Assembly (NCBI RefSeq): GCF_042646125.1
Contig: NZ_JBHRSW010000029.1
Location: 186,001-250,000, forward strand
Length of the DNA stretch: 64,000 nucleotides
Reading direction: 5' to 3'
Origin: Glaciecola flavus
GTDB taxonomy: Bacteria; Pseudomonadota; Gammaproteobacteria; Enterobacterales; Alteromonadaceae
The notes beneath the pieces are model-generated. The model made no database searches. It was not told the DNA's origin and worked only from the letters and a program-made list of their open reading frames with translations. Positions within the stretch are counted from its first letter, which is position 1, and each line of letters starts with the position of its first letter. Position numbers and translations under genes: made by a program. Below, one piece after another: positions 34,688 to 44,239 of this stretch.

Positions 34688-37600
34688 ATGAAGATAAAAA
34701 AGTGGCAAACTCGCTTCACGTTGACGAATGGTCTAAACACGACATTTTTGGGGCTTTCATGTGCGGTACTGAGTTCGCTTATGGTAGTACCCAGTGTATC
34801 GGCGCAGCAGACTTTTGCTAGGATTGGCGGCTCGGCCGAAATGTCAAATGGTCAACCGGCGGTTGGCGTGAACGTTGAAGTTATTCATACGCAGTCAGGC
34901 ACAAAATCTAGTGGATTGACTAATGACGCAGGAAGGTTTCGTTTAACCGGTTTGAGAGTCGGTGGTCCGTACACAGTAAGATTTAGTGGTGCAGAGATTG
35001 CTAACCATGAAGTCACAGGGATTTATATTACGCCTAGTGATCCAGCAAATGTGAATGTAGTTCTTTCAAATATTGAAAAAATCAGTGTGACGGGTGAGCG
35101 TTTGGCGTCACAGCGCTTCGGTTCGACAGCCACATTTGGCTCAGATACTATTGCCAGAACCTTGAGTGTTGAACGTAAACTACAAGATGTCATTCGCTTA
35201 GATCCCAAAGCTTTTGTTGACTTGGGACAGCCCGACGGGGATCAAGGCGCGTCAATTTTAGGCTTCAATACGCGCTTCAATAATATAGTGGTTGATGGCT
35301 TGAGTCAGGTTGACAGTTTTGGTGACAACTTTACTAGTTTGTCGACTAGACGTTCACCTATTTCGCTTGACGCCATCGAAAGTATTTCGGTTGAGTCCGC
35401 GCCCTTTGATGTGCAAAACAGCGGCTTCCAGGGCGGACAAATAAATATATCCACCAAATCTGGGATCAACGAGTTTAGAGGCAGCGCATTCTACAAACGG
35501 TCTGGAGGCGGTTTGTCAGGTGACCGTACAGAGGACGTCCTTCGTGCTGATGGCTCAGTTAACTTTACGCAAGAAATAGACAGGCGTGCGCCCGAGGACA
35601 CTTTTGGTATCAACTTTAGTGGCCCACTTGTTCAAGATAAACTGTTTTTCTTTGCCTCTTACGAAGAATTTACAGAGTCAGAAGACTTAGGCTCATGCCC
35701 AGCGGGGATCGCTTGTGAAAACCCTAATGAAGACATTACGCTCGATATTTACAATCAAATAAGAGATATCTCCATCAATCGATATGGATTTGATCCCGGT
35801 AACTTTGAAGACATTCGCGATCTAGAGGATGGTGAAATCAAGTACTTTGTTAAATTGGATTGGAATATCAATGATGACCACCGAGCATCCTTGAGTTGGA
35901 CCCGCGTTACCTCTGAAAATATCACCTCAACTAATCCACCGGGGTTGGACAGTCCGTCAAGCTTTGTTGAACGAGAAGCAGATATTCCTATTTCTTTGTC
36001 AGGTGAAGTTTTTTCATATTGGTCTGACAAACTCTCTACACAGCTGCGAATCAGTTACCGCGAAGAAGCAAGGGGCTTAACGCCGTTGTTTGCAGGTGCA
36101 GGGGATGTAGGGCAAATCACTATCAACAATATTGGCGAAGGTGGTGCAGATTTATCCTTAGGTCTTGATGATTTTGATCAAAATGTACGCTATGAGTCAA
36201 AGCGCTTTCAAATGAAAATCAGGGGCGAGTACGAGTTAGATAGGCATACTATTTCTTTTGGCTATGAGTATGACAACCGCGATATTTTTGACTTGAATGT
36301 ACCCTCTGGTAATGGTGTATTTCAGTTTAGTGGCATCGACGATGATCCTGATACACCCGAAGATGATAGCATCTCTGTGATCGATCTTTTTGCCAATGGC
36401 TTAGTTGAAAGTATTGATGTGCAAGGGGCGGTGAGCGGGAATCCATTAGATGCCGCGGCAGATTTCTCACTGGAGCAGCACAGTGTGTATTTGCAGAATG
36501 AATGGGATATTCGAGATGACTTATCTCTCTTGATTGGCCTGCGGTATGAAACGTTTGTCAGCGACGACAAACCAGATTTAAATCCGTTTTTTCAGGCTCG
36601 TTACGGCTTTACCAATCAATCGACACTTGATGGTCTCGACGTTCTTTTGCCGCGGTTTGGCTTTAATTATGAGGTATCTGAAAACACGACCATTCGTGGC
36701 GGGGCAGGCATGTTTGCAGGTGGTACACCATTGGCTTGGGTCTCAGAAAGTTATACGCGCACTGGAATCTCGCTTTTCAGTTCTGGCTTGGATGGCGACG
36801 CGCTCGCTGAACTTGGTGCCATAAACAACTTCACAACCTTACCTGATGAAATAATTCAGGGCTTGGGCGAAGAACAGTCACGCTTAAGAGAAGGATTGGA
36901 CAGCAGTGTATCCTTGCTAGATCCAAACTTTGAAATTCCAAAAAATATGCGTTATCAGCTTGCGCTTGATCAGTATTTTAGTGTGCCGGGTCTGGGCGAT
37001 GGGTGGCGTGCTACAGTAGAAGTCATACACTCTGATATTGTCGATGCGCTTCAGTTCCAAGACTTGCGATTGCAACAAATTGGCACATTGCCGGGAACCA
37101 ACATACCTCGGTATGGCGTCGAAGAAACACCAAGTGATACTCGCCAAACCAGACCGACAAATCGTTCAGATGGCCGATTTGCGCCGCAAGATATTCAAGT
37201 AACCAATACCTCTGTTGGGCGATCGACGGCCGCGTCTATCGACATTGCAAAACGTTGGAACTGGGGTCAGTACGGCGAGTTTGGTATGACCGTTGGCTAT
37301 GCATATATTGATTCTATTGATGTGTCTCCCGCCAACGATACGGATGACTTAGATGATGTATTTGAAACAGGCGCATATGACGATATTTTAAACCCGACTC
37401 CCGCGTTTTCTATTCAGGCGATCCCGCACAATTTTGTGCATTCATTTAATTGGGATAAAACCTTTGCAAATGACCTCAAGCTTCGCATTAGTGCCGTGGG
37501 TAACTATCGTTCTGGGCGCGCTACGAGTTTTGTCTATGACGATGTCAATCGTTCAACGTTTGGCTATCAGACTATACAACCCGGTTTATCAGATAGAGCG

Positions 37601-38050
37601 CAAGGACGCTTGATTCCCTATTTACCAACAGGGCCGAATGATCCCTTAGTCCGCTTTGAAAATGACACTAGCTATGAAGAGCTTGCCGAAATCATTAGCG
37701 CATTTGGCTTGCAAAAGTACCAAGGTGGTTTATTACCGCGCAACTCGATACGATCAGAAGATAGTTATATTCTGGATGTGAATTTTCAACTTGAAATTCC
37801 CACTCCATTAGAAGGTAAACTTATTATCGATGGAGGAGTGAGAAACTTCTTGAATTTGTTGAACGATGATTGGGGTGATATTCGCCGCTATTCAATCAGA
37901 GAAAACTTGTTTGACGCGCTTATCGATCCAGAAACCAATCAATATGTAATTACCGATATTGACGACGGCTCTACGCCTCTGGTTCAAGAAGAACGTTTGT
38001 CATCAGGTTCGGTCTGGCGTGCGAATGTAGGCATTCGATACATTTTTTAA
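34688..38050 (+). CDS. TonB-dependent receptor with carboxypeptidase-like regulatory domain (Oar-like)
   Basis: This is a large outer-membrane active transporter, about 1120 residues. After a signal peptide ending SVSA-QQ, residues of about 30-120 form a carboxypeptidase-D regulatory-like beta-sandwich (VGVNVEVIHTQSGTKSSGLT and GRFRLTGLRVGGPY). The plug domain follows (GADQ-type text here as GDQGASILGFNTRFNNIVVDG), then the 22-strand barrel, ending in the required aromatic (NVGIRYIF). The type is Oar-like, with long extracellular loops. The ATG at 34688 has GGTGAG four bases ahead. A Pho box upstream suggests induction under phosphate limitation, possibly for uptake of phosphorus-containing compounds. 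Confidence 0.9.
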   Translation: MKIKKWQTRFTLTNGLNTTFLGLSCAVLSSLMVVPSVSAQQTFARIGGSAEMSNGQPAVGVNVEVIHTQSGTKSSGLTNDAGRFRLTGLRVGGPYTVRFSGAEIANHEVTGIYITPSDPANVNVVLSNIEKISVTGERLASQRFGSTATFGSDTIARTLSVERKLQDVIRLDPKAFVDLGQPDGDQGASILGFNTRFNNIVVDGLSQVDSFGDNFTSLSTRRSPISLDAIESISVESAPFDVQNSGFQGGQINISTKSGINEFRGSAFYKRSGGGLSGDRTEDVLRADGSVNFTQEIDRRAPEDTFGINFSGPLVQDKLFFFASYEEFTESEDLGSCPAGIACENPNEDITLDIYNQIRDISINRYGFDPGNFEDIRDLEDGEIKYFVKLDWNINDDHRASLSWTRVTSENITSTNPPGLDSPSSFVEREADIPISLSGEVFSYWSDKLSTQLRISYREEARGLTPLFAGAGDVGQITINNIGEGGADLSLGLDDFDQNVRYESKRFQMKIRGEYELDRHTISFGYEYDNRDIFDLNVPSGNGVFQFSGIDDDPDTPEDDSISVIDLFANGLVESIDVQGAVSGNPLDAAADFSLEQHSVYLQNEWDIRDDLSLLIGLRYETFVSDDKPDLNPFFQARYGFTNQSTLDGLDVLLPRFGFNYEVSENTTIRGGAGMFAGGTPLAWVSESYTRTGISLFSSGLDGDALAELGAINNFTTLPDEIIQGLGEEQSRLREGLDSSVSLLDPNFEIPKNMRYQLALDQYFSVPGLGDGWRATVEVIHSDIVDALQFQDLRLQQIGTLPGTNIPRYGVEETPSDTRQTRPTNRSDGRFAPQDIQVTNTSVGRSTAASIDIAKRWNWGQYGEFGMTVGYAYIDSIDVSPANDTDDLDDVFETGAYDDILNPTPAFSIQAIPHNFVHSFNWDKTFANDLKLRISAVGNYRSGRATSFVYDDVNRSTFGYQTIQPGLSDRAQGRLIPYLPTGPNDPLVRFENDTSYEELAEIISAFGLQKYQGGLLPRNSIRSEDSYILDVNFQLEIPTPLEGKLIIDGGVRNFLNLLNDDWGDIRRYSIRENLFDALIDPETNQYVITDIDDGSTPLVQEERLSSGSVWRANVGIRYIF

Positions 38051-38072
38051 TCGTTAGTGGGGCTGTATTTAA

Positions 38073-38230
38073 GAGTCTGTGATGTCTGATACTGTGGGGG
38101 AGAGGGAAGTGCTGCAATGATAAAGCCTCAAAGGCATGGATGCCTTTTTGGAGCCCCCATGGATGGGTTCATGGCGTCTTTATCATTGCAGCACTTCCCT
38201 CTCCCCCACAGTATCAGACATCACAGACTC
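38073..38230 (+). repeat. Double-ANGGAN hairpin element, copy 1 (53-bp perfect inverted repeat)
   Basis: The arms 38073-38125 and 38178-38230 are perfect reverse complements over 53 bp. The 52-nt core folds on the + strand into two hairpins: AAAGGC-[AUGGAU]-GCCUUU (38130-38147) and CCC-[AUGGAU]-GGG (38156-38167). Both hexaloops match the ANGGAN loop bound by CsrA/RsmE, with the C-G closing pair. It lies 23 bp after the TonB receptor stop and 17 bp before the convergent tctA stop. No T-run follows the stem on either strand, so it is not an ordinary intrinsic terminator. A read-through receptor mRNA would carry it as a 3' UTR. Confidence 0.9.
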
Positions 38231-38246
38231 GCTACCACAATCCTTA

Positions 38247-39761
38247 TCAATCTTTACTCTTGTTGCCAAAGGGTAACAGGCGTTTAAACCATGAAAATTG
38301 CATCAAAACAAACACCGTCATAACGATAACGAGTAATAGTGCAACGGGACGCTCAAACATCGGTAAAAAGCTACCTTCGCTGAGTAGCAATGCACGTCTA
38401 AGGCTTTCGTCAGCCATCCCACCCAGCACTAATCCAATAACCATGGGTGAAATCGGGACTTTCATTTCCCCAAGAATAAAAGCAATGATACCGATAGGGA
38501 TCATTAGGTAGAGGCTGAATATATTTAAATTTAGCGCGTAAGCACCCAGAATACACAACACTGCAACAACGGGGATAAATAGCGCAGTCGGTAGCTGCAG
38601 TACTTTGAGTACTTGTTTGGCGAGTAACAGACCGTTTGCCCACATCGCAAAAGATGCGAGAACCATAATAGCAGTGACTTCGAGTAAAAAGTTAGGATGA
38701 TCAATTTCGATACTTGGGCCAGGAGTGATACCGTGCAAAAGCAGTGCACCTAGTAACATTGCGGCGGGTGGGCTTCCAGGAATACCTAGTGTCAATAAGG
38801 GAATGAGTGCCCCCCCTACACAAGCATTGTTTGCGGTTTCGGAAGACACAATTGCTGTTTCAGAACCTTTGCCAAATTCTGCTTGTTGGGCTGGCGTACT
38901 GGTTTTCTTAGCAGTACTGTAAGACACCCAGCCAGCAATGTCTTCACCTACACCTGGCACAGCGCCCACACCAACGCCTATACTCGCAGAACGAAATATG
39001 TGCTTTATATTGCGCGTGATTGCCTTAAGTTCGGGCATGATACTGCCAACAAAGATAGGAGGCCGAGATTGGTTTCTGTCGGTTAAGGCTCGAATGACTT
39101 GCGGTATACCGAAGGCACCAATGAGTACTGGAACAATTTCTAAACCACTGTCGAGTTCCGGAATGTCAAAGGTATAGCGAGGGTAAAACTGCAGGGCGTC
39201 ACGGCCTACGGTGGCGAGTAGTAACCCTAATAGACCCGCTATCCAACCTTTAATAACAAGATCGGGTGAAGTCAAACTTCCGCTGAGTACTATGCCCAGC
39301 AAGGCAAGCAAGAAAAACTCCCAAGAGGTAAATTGTAGTGCTAGGCTCGCAATAAGAGGTGATAGCGTGACGAGAAAAAGTAAGCCGATGATGGTACCAA
39401 TAAACGACGCCGTGGTCGTGAGTCCTAGTGCTCTGCCCGCTTGTCCCTTTTGGGTAAGTGGATAGCCATCCATAGCAGTAGCTGCTGCCGCCGGAGTCCC
39501 AGGGATGTTGATCAAAATCGCTGGATAAGAGCCCCCGTAAATGGCGCCAACATATAAACCCAGCAAAGCAAGCAAAGCAGTGTCTGCGCCCAAGTTGTAG
39601 GTCAAAGCGGTTAGTAGAGCGACACCTAAAGTTGCAGTCAGTCCCGGCATAGCACCAAAAATGATGCCGAGAAAACTCGCTACGAACAATACAACAAGAT
39701 TGCTTGGTGTACTCACTAAGCCAATGATTGCACTAAAAAAATGGGAAAACTGTTCAATCAT
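38247..39761 (-). CDS. tctA: Tripartite tricarboxylate transporter large membrane subunit (TctA family)
   Basis: This is the large integral membrane subunit of a TTT-type carboxylate transporter, about 504 residues with 10-12 membrane helices. Family signatures are GAMPGLTATLGVALL, AILINIPGTPAAAATAMDG (the repeated G-x-P motif), GAVPGVGEDIAGWVSY and TLGIPGSPPAAMLLGALLLHG. The ATG at 39761 lies next to the tctB stop. Gene order tctC-tctB-tctA is complete, so the whole system is encoded here. No TctDE regulator is present. Confidence 0.93.
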   Translation of the reverse strand: MIEQFSHFFSAIIGLVSTPSNLVVLFVASFLGIIFGAMPGLTATLGVALLTALTYNLGADTALLALLGLYVGAIYGGSYPAILINIPGTPAAAATAMDGYPLTQKGQAGRALGLTTTASFIGTIIGLLFLVTLSPLIASLALQFTSWEFFLLALLGIVLSGSLTSPDLVIKGWIAGLLGLLLATVGRDALQFYPRYTFDIPELDSGLEIVPVLIGAFGIPQVIRALTDRNQSRPPIFVGSIMPELKAITRNIKHIFRSASIGVGVGAVPGVGEDIAGWVSYSTAKKTSTPAQQAEFGKGSETAIVSSETANNACVGGALIPLLTLGIPGSPPAAMLLGALLLHGITPGPSIEIDHPNFLLEVTAIMVLASFAMWANGLLLAKQVLKVLQLPTALFIPVVAVLCILGAYALNLNIFSLYLMIPIGIIAFILGEMKVPISPMVIGLVLGGMADESLRRALLLSEGSFLPMFERPVALLLVIVMTVFVLMQFSWFKRLLPFGNKSKD

Positions 39762-39763
39762 TA

Positions 39764-40558
39764 CTACCACGCCAATTTTTCATACACTAGCCAACTCAAA
39801 AAACTGCTGACACTGCCATATTCAACGGGCATGGGTACATACAGTAAAAAGCTAAACGCAATCACTAGTAACAATGGCACGATTAATCCTGCAATTAGGC
39901 TAAACACCAATAACTTACTACCTGTTTTTTTATAGTTAACACACTGCCAAACGACTAATACGAGCAAAGCTATTGCTGTGCTTGTATCGCAATACCGAAT
40001 AAGTGTTTCATCGGTGTTGATATCAAATAGTGACAGATCTGTCTGCTCTGAAGTAACCAATTTGGTCACAATGAGGGCAAGAGTCAGCAATAAATTAATG
40101 CCACTGACGACTATTCGGCTTGAGTGTAATTTCAAGTAAAACGTACTCGTTAAGGTGAGGACAAATACGCAAGTGGCTAAGTAAAAGTCTGCTGAGGGAA
40201 TAAGGATATAAACATAGGAAATTAGCAGGCAGATGATTAACCAACGATCGATGACCCCTGCTTCCAGTCTATTACCAAACCAAGTGGAGGGCTCAAAAAA
40301 GTGTTGATATCCGTGGTATTTTAGTGCGTTTGTTAATAAGGCGATACAGCATAAGAAAAGAGCAGTTAACAGAATCAATGGGAATAATGCGGGAGACACA
40401 TACCATTGGTTTTCAACACCGCCATAACTGCCAGTCATAGGAAATGACAAGGTCAGTTTTACCAATATCAGTAAGACGACAAAGAGAACGACAACAAACT
40501 TAAAGTCGTATTGGCGCTGCTTAAATTGTTCAGGATCGCTTGTAGATTTATACTTCAT
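39764..40558 (-). CDS. tctB: Tripartite tricarboxylate transporter small membrane subunit (TctB family)
   Basis: The protein has four or more hydrophobic segments and sits between the binding-protein and large-subunit genes, which is the usual place for TctB. It is longer than most TctB proteins (about 265 against about 150-170 residues), with an insertion holding TKLVTSEQTDLSLFDINTDE and a charged N-terminus (KYKSTSDPEQFKQRQYDFK). The ATG at 40558 was chosen; a TTG at 40573 is an alternative and neither has a clear ribosome-binding site. Sequence conservation is low in this family, so the call leans on context. Confidence 0.75.
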   Translation of the reverse strand: MKYKSTSDPEQFKQRQYDFKFVVVLFVVLLILVKLTLSFPMTGSYGGVENQWYVSPALFPLILLTALFLCCIALLTNALKYHGYQHFFEPSTWFGNRLEAGVIDRWLIICLLISYVYILIPSADFYLATCVFVLTLTSTFYLKLHSSRIVVSGINLLLTLALIVTKLVTSEQTDLSLFDINTDETLIRYCDTSTAIALLVLVVWQCVNYKKTGSKLLVFSLIAGLIVPLLLVIAFSFLLYVPMPVEYGSVSSFLSWLVYEKLAW

Positions 40559-40586
40559 CTGCGTTTGAGTCAATGGTTACTATTTA

Positions 40587-41594
40587 TTATTCAGGTTTGG
40601 GAATACCAAAGCTTGCGGGAGATATCTTGTTTGCGCCTAAGTCATCTAAAGCCCAAGTAAAAATCGACTCCAAGCGCGCAAACTCCTCTTCTGCTGCTTC
40701 TCCATATAAGCCAGAAAGCTCATAGTGATTTTGCTTGGCCCACTGCTGCACTTTTTCAGAGGCTAGGGCTTTTTTAAACGCTTCCCCTAACTTGTCTTTG
40801 ACATTTTGTGGCGCCTTACTATTTATGGCAAAGCCTAGGGCTTGGCTTAGGGGTAAACGCTCGGATAAGGCCGGAAAGGTTTTAAATGCTGACACTATTG
40901 TACCCACATCCTCTAACTCATAGTCTTTAGGGTGTAACATGGCTAAGGGACGTAACTTTTTGCCTCGTAGCAAGGCTGCTTGCTCTGCCATAGAGGTAAT
41001 AACCAAATCTACTTCCTTTGTAATCGCGGCGGTTTGAGACGGTGCTGAGCCAGGGTACGGGATGAACTTGAAAGATACACCTGCGGCTTTTTCAAGTTCT
41101 AATAAGTAAATATGATGAATGCCGCCAGTCCCCCCTGCTGCTGCTTTTAAGCTCTTTGTTTTGCTGGCATCGATTAATTCTTGAAGACTATTGTAGGGTG
41201 AGTCTATAGGCACTGATACAACATCAGGTGAACTACCCATAATGTATGGCGTCCAAACATCAAATTTTTGTTTCCATCCACCGTTGACCGAAGCGACGAC
41301 GTTTGAGCTACTAATGCCAACTAGGTTATAACCATCTGCGCGTTTTCGTAAAGTGGCATTCATCCCAATAGAACCCGCGACCCCCCCTGTTTTGTTGACA
41401 ACATTAATTCTTACGCCCAAATCCTTGGACATTTCTGCCATAAGCATGCGGTTTATTGAATCTGTGCCACCCCCTGCAGACCAAACAACCGTGTTGGTGA
41501 TTGGGCGTACGGGATAAGGTCTATTTGCGTAGCTGTTGATCGATACAATGAATGTTAACAATACAGCAAGTGAAAAGCAGGCGAATGTCTTCAT
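40587..41594 (-). CDS. tctC: Tripartite tricarboxylate transporter periplasmic binding protein (TctC/Bug family)
   Basis: This is a Bug-type solute receptor of 335 residues. A signal peptide (FACFSLAVLLTFIVSINSYA) is followed by RPYPVRPITNTVVWSAGGGTDSINRML, the family's opening with the carboxylate-contacting loop, then VNKTGGVAGSIGM and AAGGTGGIHHIYLLELEKAAG. Members bind citrate, other carboxylates or unrelated acids; the ligand is not predictable. It is the first gene of the operon, 26 nt or less from tctB. Confidence 0.92.
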   Translation of the reverse strand: MKTFACFSLAVLLTFIVSINSYANRPYPVRPITNTVVWSAGGGTDSINRMLMAEMSKDLGVRINVVNKTGGVAGSIGMNATLRKRADGYNLVGISSSNVVASVNGGWKQKFDVWTPYIMGSSPDVVSVPIDSPYNSLQELIDASKTKSLKAAAGGTGGIHHIYLLELEKAAGVSFKFIPYPGSAPSQTAAITKEVDLVITSMAEQAALLRGKKLRPLAMLHPKDYELEDVGTIVSAFKTFPALSERLPLSQALGFAINSKAPQNVKDKLGEAFKKALASEKVQQWAKQNHYELSGLYGEAAEEEFARLESIFTWALDDLGANKISPASFGIPKPE

Positions 41595-41952
41595 TTAAGG
41601 CCTTCCTTTGTTCTTAAATACAGGCAGGATCTTTTACCGCGAAATAACTGCGAGGACAGCCTCTATCATAAAAGTTACAAAAATTTTACAAGCAATCGGA
41701 ATAATTTAACATTTATGCTTGGGCGCATAGCTTACTTTTTTTGCTTTACTTATTTCGATATTTTCAAACACATTCGCAGCTCTGTGCTATCAAAACTATA
41801 CTTTAGTCTGGTGCTGCTTGTATTCGTAAGTAAATCAGTGCAAAGATGAATCTAAGAGTGTCAGTTTTTCAAATTCTATGGCTATATTCTCTGTGAGTGC
41901 GATCACGCAAAAAAACAAGTTTGCTTTTATGGCATTGTTAAAGCGCCCCAAA
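41595..41952. other. Divergent intergenic region, tctC / periplasmic binding protein
   Basis: This AT-rich gap of about 360 bp must hold promoters for both divergent genes. No convincing -35/-10 pair, operator dyad or small gene was recognised. A possible longer N-terminus of the downstream gene (in-frame ATG at 41878) falls in it, but would give an implausibly long leader. Confidence 0.3.
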
Positions 41953-43161
41953 ATGCGCTCAAAAAATCTGCATGCCGTTTGGCATCGACTTATTGCTAGT
42001 TTGAACATGCTGGTGATTGTGACCATTCTCTGCGCCCCCGCAGCCAGTGTTGCAAACGTTGTTATCAACACTGACTTGAATGCTGAACGCTCTAAAAAAC
42101 TGCAGATTGTAATGTTCATACATGCCGACAAAGGTTTTCCGTTTTACGACAGTGTCGTTGACTATTCAAAAGCTGTATCTAAGGCATTCAAGGCAAAATT
42201 AGACCTGTATTACGTCCCTCGTTCGGTAAGAACGCGGTTCGATATCGTTGAGTACAGTACGAACATTGTTGATAAATACGATACAAAGCCCAACCTTATT
42301 GTTGCCCCACTTTGGCTACGAGCTGAGCATGATTTCATCCGAGCAATCGAAGATCGTCAAATCGATTTGCTAACCTTTAACTATCAAATTCCCGATAGCC
42401 TTTTGGAAGAACTTGGCAAGCCTAGAGAAAAGTATAAGCACTGGCTTGCGCATATTTCTCCCAATGATGTGCAGGCGGGGTATGAATTGACAAAGTATTT
42501 GTTGGCAGAGGCTAGACGTAAGAAATCCTGCAATGATAAAGACTGCCGATACAATATCTTTGCGGTGAGGGGATTCGAATATGCGGCAGTAACTAAGCAG
42601 CGCCACGAGGGTTTGGTACGAGCCGTGAATAAAGACGCAAAGGCGAATTTACTTAACGTGGTAAATGGTGATTGGAAACGCAAAATAACGGCGGACTTAA
42701 TGCCTACAATTCTTAACCGCCACGACGACATCGACATCTTTTGGGCGTCCAGTGATGTGATGGCCTACGGTATTCTCGATGGTTTAGATATGGAGCAACC
42801 CAGTTATTACGAACGACTAGCGATTGGAGCAATAGATTGGTCACCACCCACAATAGCGTATATAGAGCAAGGGAAAATGCAAGTATCCTTAGGCGGTCAT
42901 TTTATGGAAGCGGGGTGGGCTATACAACTCTACCTGAGCTTACTTGCCGGCTATGATTTTGAGCCAATATTGGGCACGATGATCCACACCCAGCTCTCTC
43001 CTCTTAATCGCGACAATGTAAAAGAAATTGGTCGGTTTTTAAAGCAGCCAAAATGGCAAGATAGAGTTTTTTATCAATGGCAAGACAGCGCGAAAAAAGG
43101 GCAGTTTGGCCTAGCCGCCAAAGCTGAAATTTTTGACCATATCCACGCGACCGAAAACTAA
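41953..43161 (+). CDS. Periplasmic sugar-binding-like protein (LacI/ribose-BP fold)
   Basis: The protein has a signal peptide (MLVIVTILCAPAASVA) and a type I periplasmic binding fold of about 370 residues: LQIVMFIHADKGFPFYDSVVDYSKAV, APLWLRAEHDFIRAIEDRQID, IFAVRGFEYAAVTKQRHEGL, DIFWASSDVMAYGILDG and IAYIEQGKMQVSLGGHFMEAG. This resembles Peripla_BP_4 proteins, including those that act as ligand sensors for membrane kinases rather than for ABC transport. No ABC transporter genes are nearby, which supports a stand-alone or sensor role. The ATG at 41953 gives a normal leader length; upstream in-frame starts do not. Confidence 0.75.
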   Translation: MRSKNLHAVWHRLIASLNMLVIVTILCAPAASVANVVINTDLNAERSKKLQIVMFIHADKGFPFYDSVVDYSKAVSKAFKAKLDLYYVPRSVRTRFDIVEYSTNIVDKYDTKPNLIVAPLWLRAEHDFIRAIEDRQIDLLTFNYQIPDSLLEELGKPREKYKHWLAHISPNDVQAGYELTKYLLAEARRKKSCNDKDCRYNIFAVRGFEYAAVTKQRHEGLVRAVNKDAKANLLNVVNGDWKRKITADLMPTILNRHDDIDIFWASSDVMAYGILDGLDMEQPSYYERLAIGAIDWSPPTIAYIEQGKMQVSLGGHFMEAGWAIQLYLSLLAGYDFEPILGTMIHTQLSPLNRDNVKEIGRFLKQPKWQDRVFYQWQDSAKKGQFGLAAKAEIFDHIHATEN

Positions 43162-43167
43162 CGCTTT

Positions 43168-43713
43168 TTATGGCAGCTCACAGATGGGAAACGCTAGCCT
43201 TTTTGTACAGCCAATATCATACCAAGGGCCATTAGCCTTCTTGACGTCATTTCGCAATACCACGCAGTCCTCGTCTTCCCCATTTTTCATAACATTATTG
43301 GGTTGAGAGCCAAGGGTTGTTTTTCCCCAGTTAGTGTAGTCGTGCTCTAGCAAGGTAAGTTGACTCGCAGACCAAACGAAAACCCCTTCTTGTTTTTGGT
43401 CTGTTAAACCTATCCAAAACTGATCGATATCACGTAGCTTTGCTCTTGGTTTAGAGAACGCGAGTTTGCGGATTATTTCGTTTTCTTCCGCGCTCTCAAT
43501 AATAACCGGCACAGCATCGTGATCAGCACAGTATTCTGGCACAGCGGTGTAGGGTAGCTTGGTTGTCCAGCTCAGTATATATTTTTTTGTATCGGCCTGT
43601 ACCGGTACGAATAGCATTAACGATATGGCTAGACTCGTGACTATCATTCGGCAAGTCCTAGCCGAATATCTTGCACTAAGCCTATCACCTTTATTTTTAT
43701 TGTACTTTTGCAT
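43168..43713 (-). CDS. Secreted C-type lectin-like domain protein
   Basis: The protein has a signal peptide (MIVTSLAISLMLFVPVQA, perhaps with a 22-residue basic extension) and one C-type lectin-like domain of about 130 residues. Fold markers are YCADHDAVPVIIESAEENEII, FWIGLTDQKQEGVFVWSAS, NWGKTTLGSQPNNVMKNGEDEDCVV, WYDIGC and FPICELP. The cysteine pairs Cys-to-Cys across the domain are present. QPNN occupies the place of the EPN/QPD sugar-specificity motif, so calcium-dependent sugar binding is possible but unproved. Single-domain CTLD proteins are uncommon in bacteria. It is convergent with the binding-protein gene (7-bp gap). Confidence 0.75.
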   Translation of the reverse strand: MQKYNKNKGDRLSARYSARTCRMIVTSLAISLMLFVPVQADTKKYILSWTTKLPYTAVPEYCADHDAVPVIIESAEENEIIRKLAFSKPRAKLRDIDQFWIGLTDQKQEGVFVWSASQLTLLEHDYTNWGKTTLGSQPNNVMKNGEDEDCVVLRNDVKKANGPWYDIGCTKRLAFPICELP

Positions 43714-43803
43714 CACTAAGGTTTTTCCTATTGGATTTGGAGCAAAAACAGTCTAGTTTAGCGATATGTAAAATTCAAACCTGCTAAGAGGGTACGATAT
43801 CAC

Positions 43804-44220
43804 ATGGCACCAGAATTTTTTGCCTCGATCATGACGCCTGGCATTGCATTGTTAATTCTCTCTACTACTATGCGCTTAGGTAATGTGCGAGCGGCGCTCA
43901 CTGAATTGGTTAGAAGCACCCCGCCTGAGCTTGAATTATTAGAAAGCTATCGCTTGTTCAGAGATCGATCTAATTTTTTGTGCGCTGGCTTACGTCTATT
44001 AAATTTAGCGCTATTGGCATTGTTGTGTGCAGCAATGTTACAGGTCTTCGTGTTACACAAGTTTGCTTATTTGCAATCAATTACTCTTGGTGTAAATTTG
44101 CTGTCTTTACTCTTGCTTTTTGTTGGTGTGGTTTATTTATTTCTTGAATCGCGGCTTACTGGTCGTTCGATTATTGCACTAACCAATGACATGCAGGCAT
44201 TGTCCAAGAAGGACAAATGA
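43804..44220 (+). CDS. DUF2721-like small membrane protein
   Basis: The 138-residue protein has three hydrophobic segments (ASIMTPGIALLILSTTMRLG, LLNLALLALLCAAMLQVFV and LGVNLLSLLLLFVGVVYLFLE) and a polar central stretch (LVRSTPPELELLESYRLFRD). This layout matches DUF2721 proteins, of unknown function. Its stop overlaps an ATG (ATGA at 44217-44220) that begins the remnant of a second gene; an intact version of that second gene is found at 47621. The last 150 bp or so of this gene are duplicated at about 47500-47620. Confidence 0.7.
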   Translation: MAPEFFASIMTPGIALLILSTTMRLGNVRAALTELVRSTPPELELLESYRLFRDRSNFLCAGLRLLNLALLALLCAAMLQVFVLHKFAYLQSITLGVNLLSLLLLFVGVVYLFLESRLTGRSIIALTNDMQALSKKDK

Positions 44221-44239
44221 ATTCAGACAACTTTCAGCC
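44174..44239 (+). repeat. Direct repeat, left copy (pairs with 47578-47643)
   Basis: These 66 bp match 47578-47643 with four differences, all C/T. Weaker similarity extends left to about 44086 (right copy from about 47500), where the right copy lacks about 19 bp. The repeat covers the end of the DUF2721-like gene and the first codons of the following membrane protein gene. Confidence 0.85.

Noticed and set aside
38073..38230. Integron attC site or retron msr/msd as an explanation for the long palindrome
   Set aside because: There is no integron integrase or reverse transcriptase in the window, no attC core sites were recognised, and the perfect arms and two-hairpin core do not fit either.
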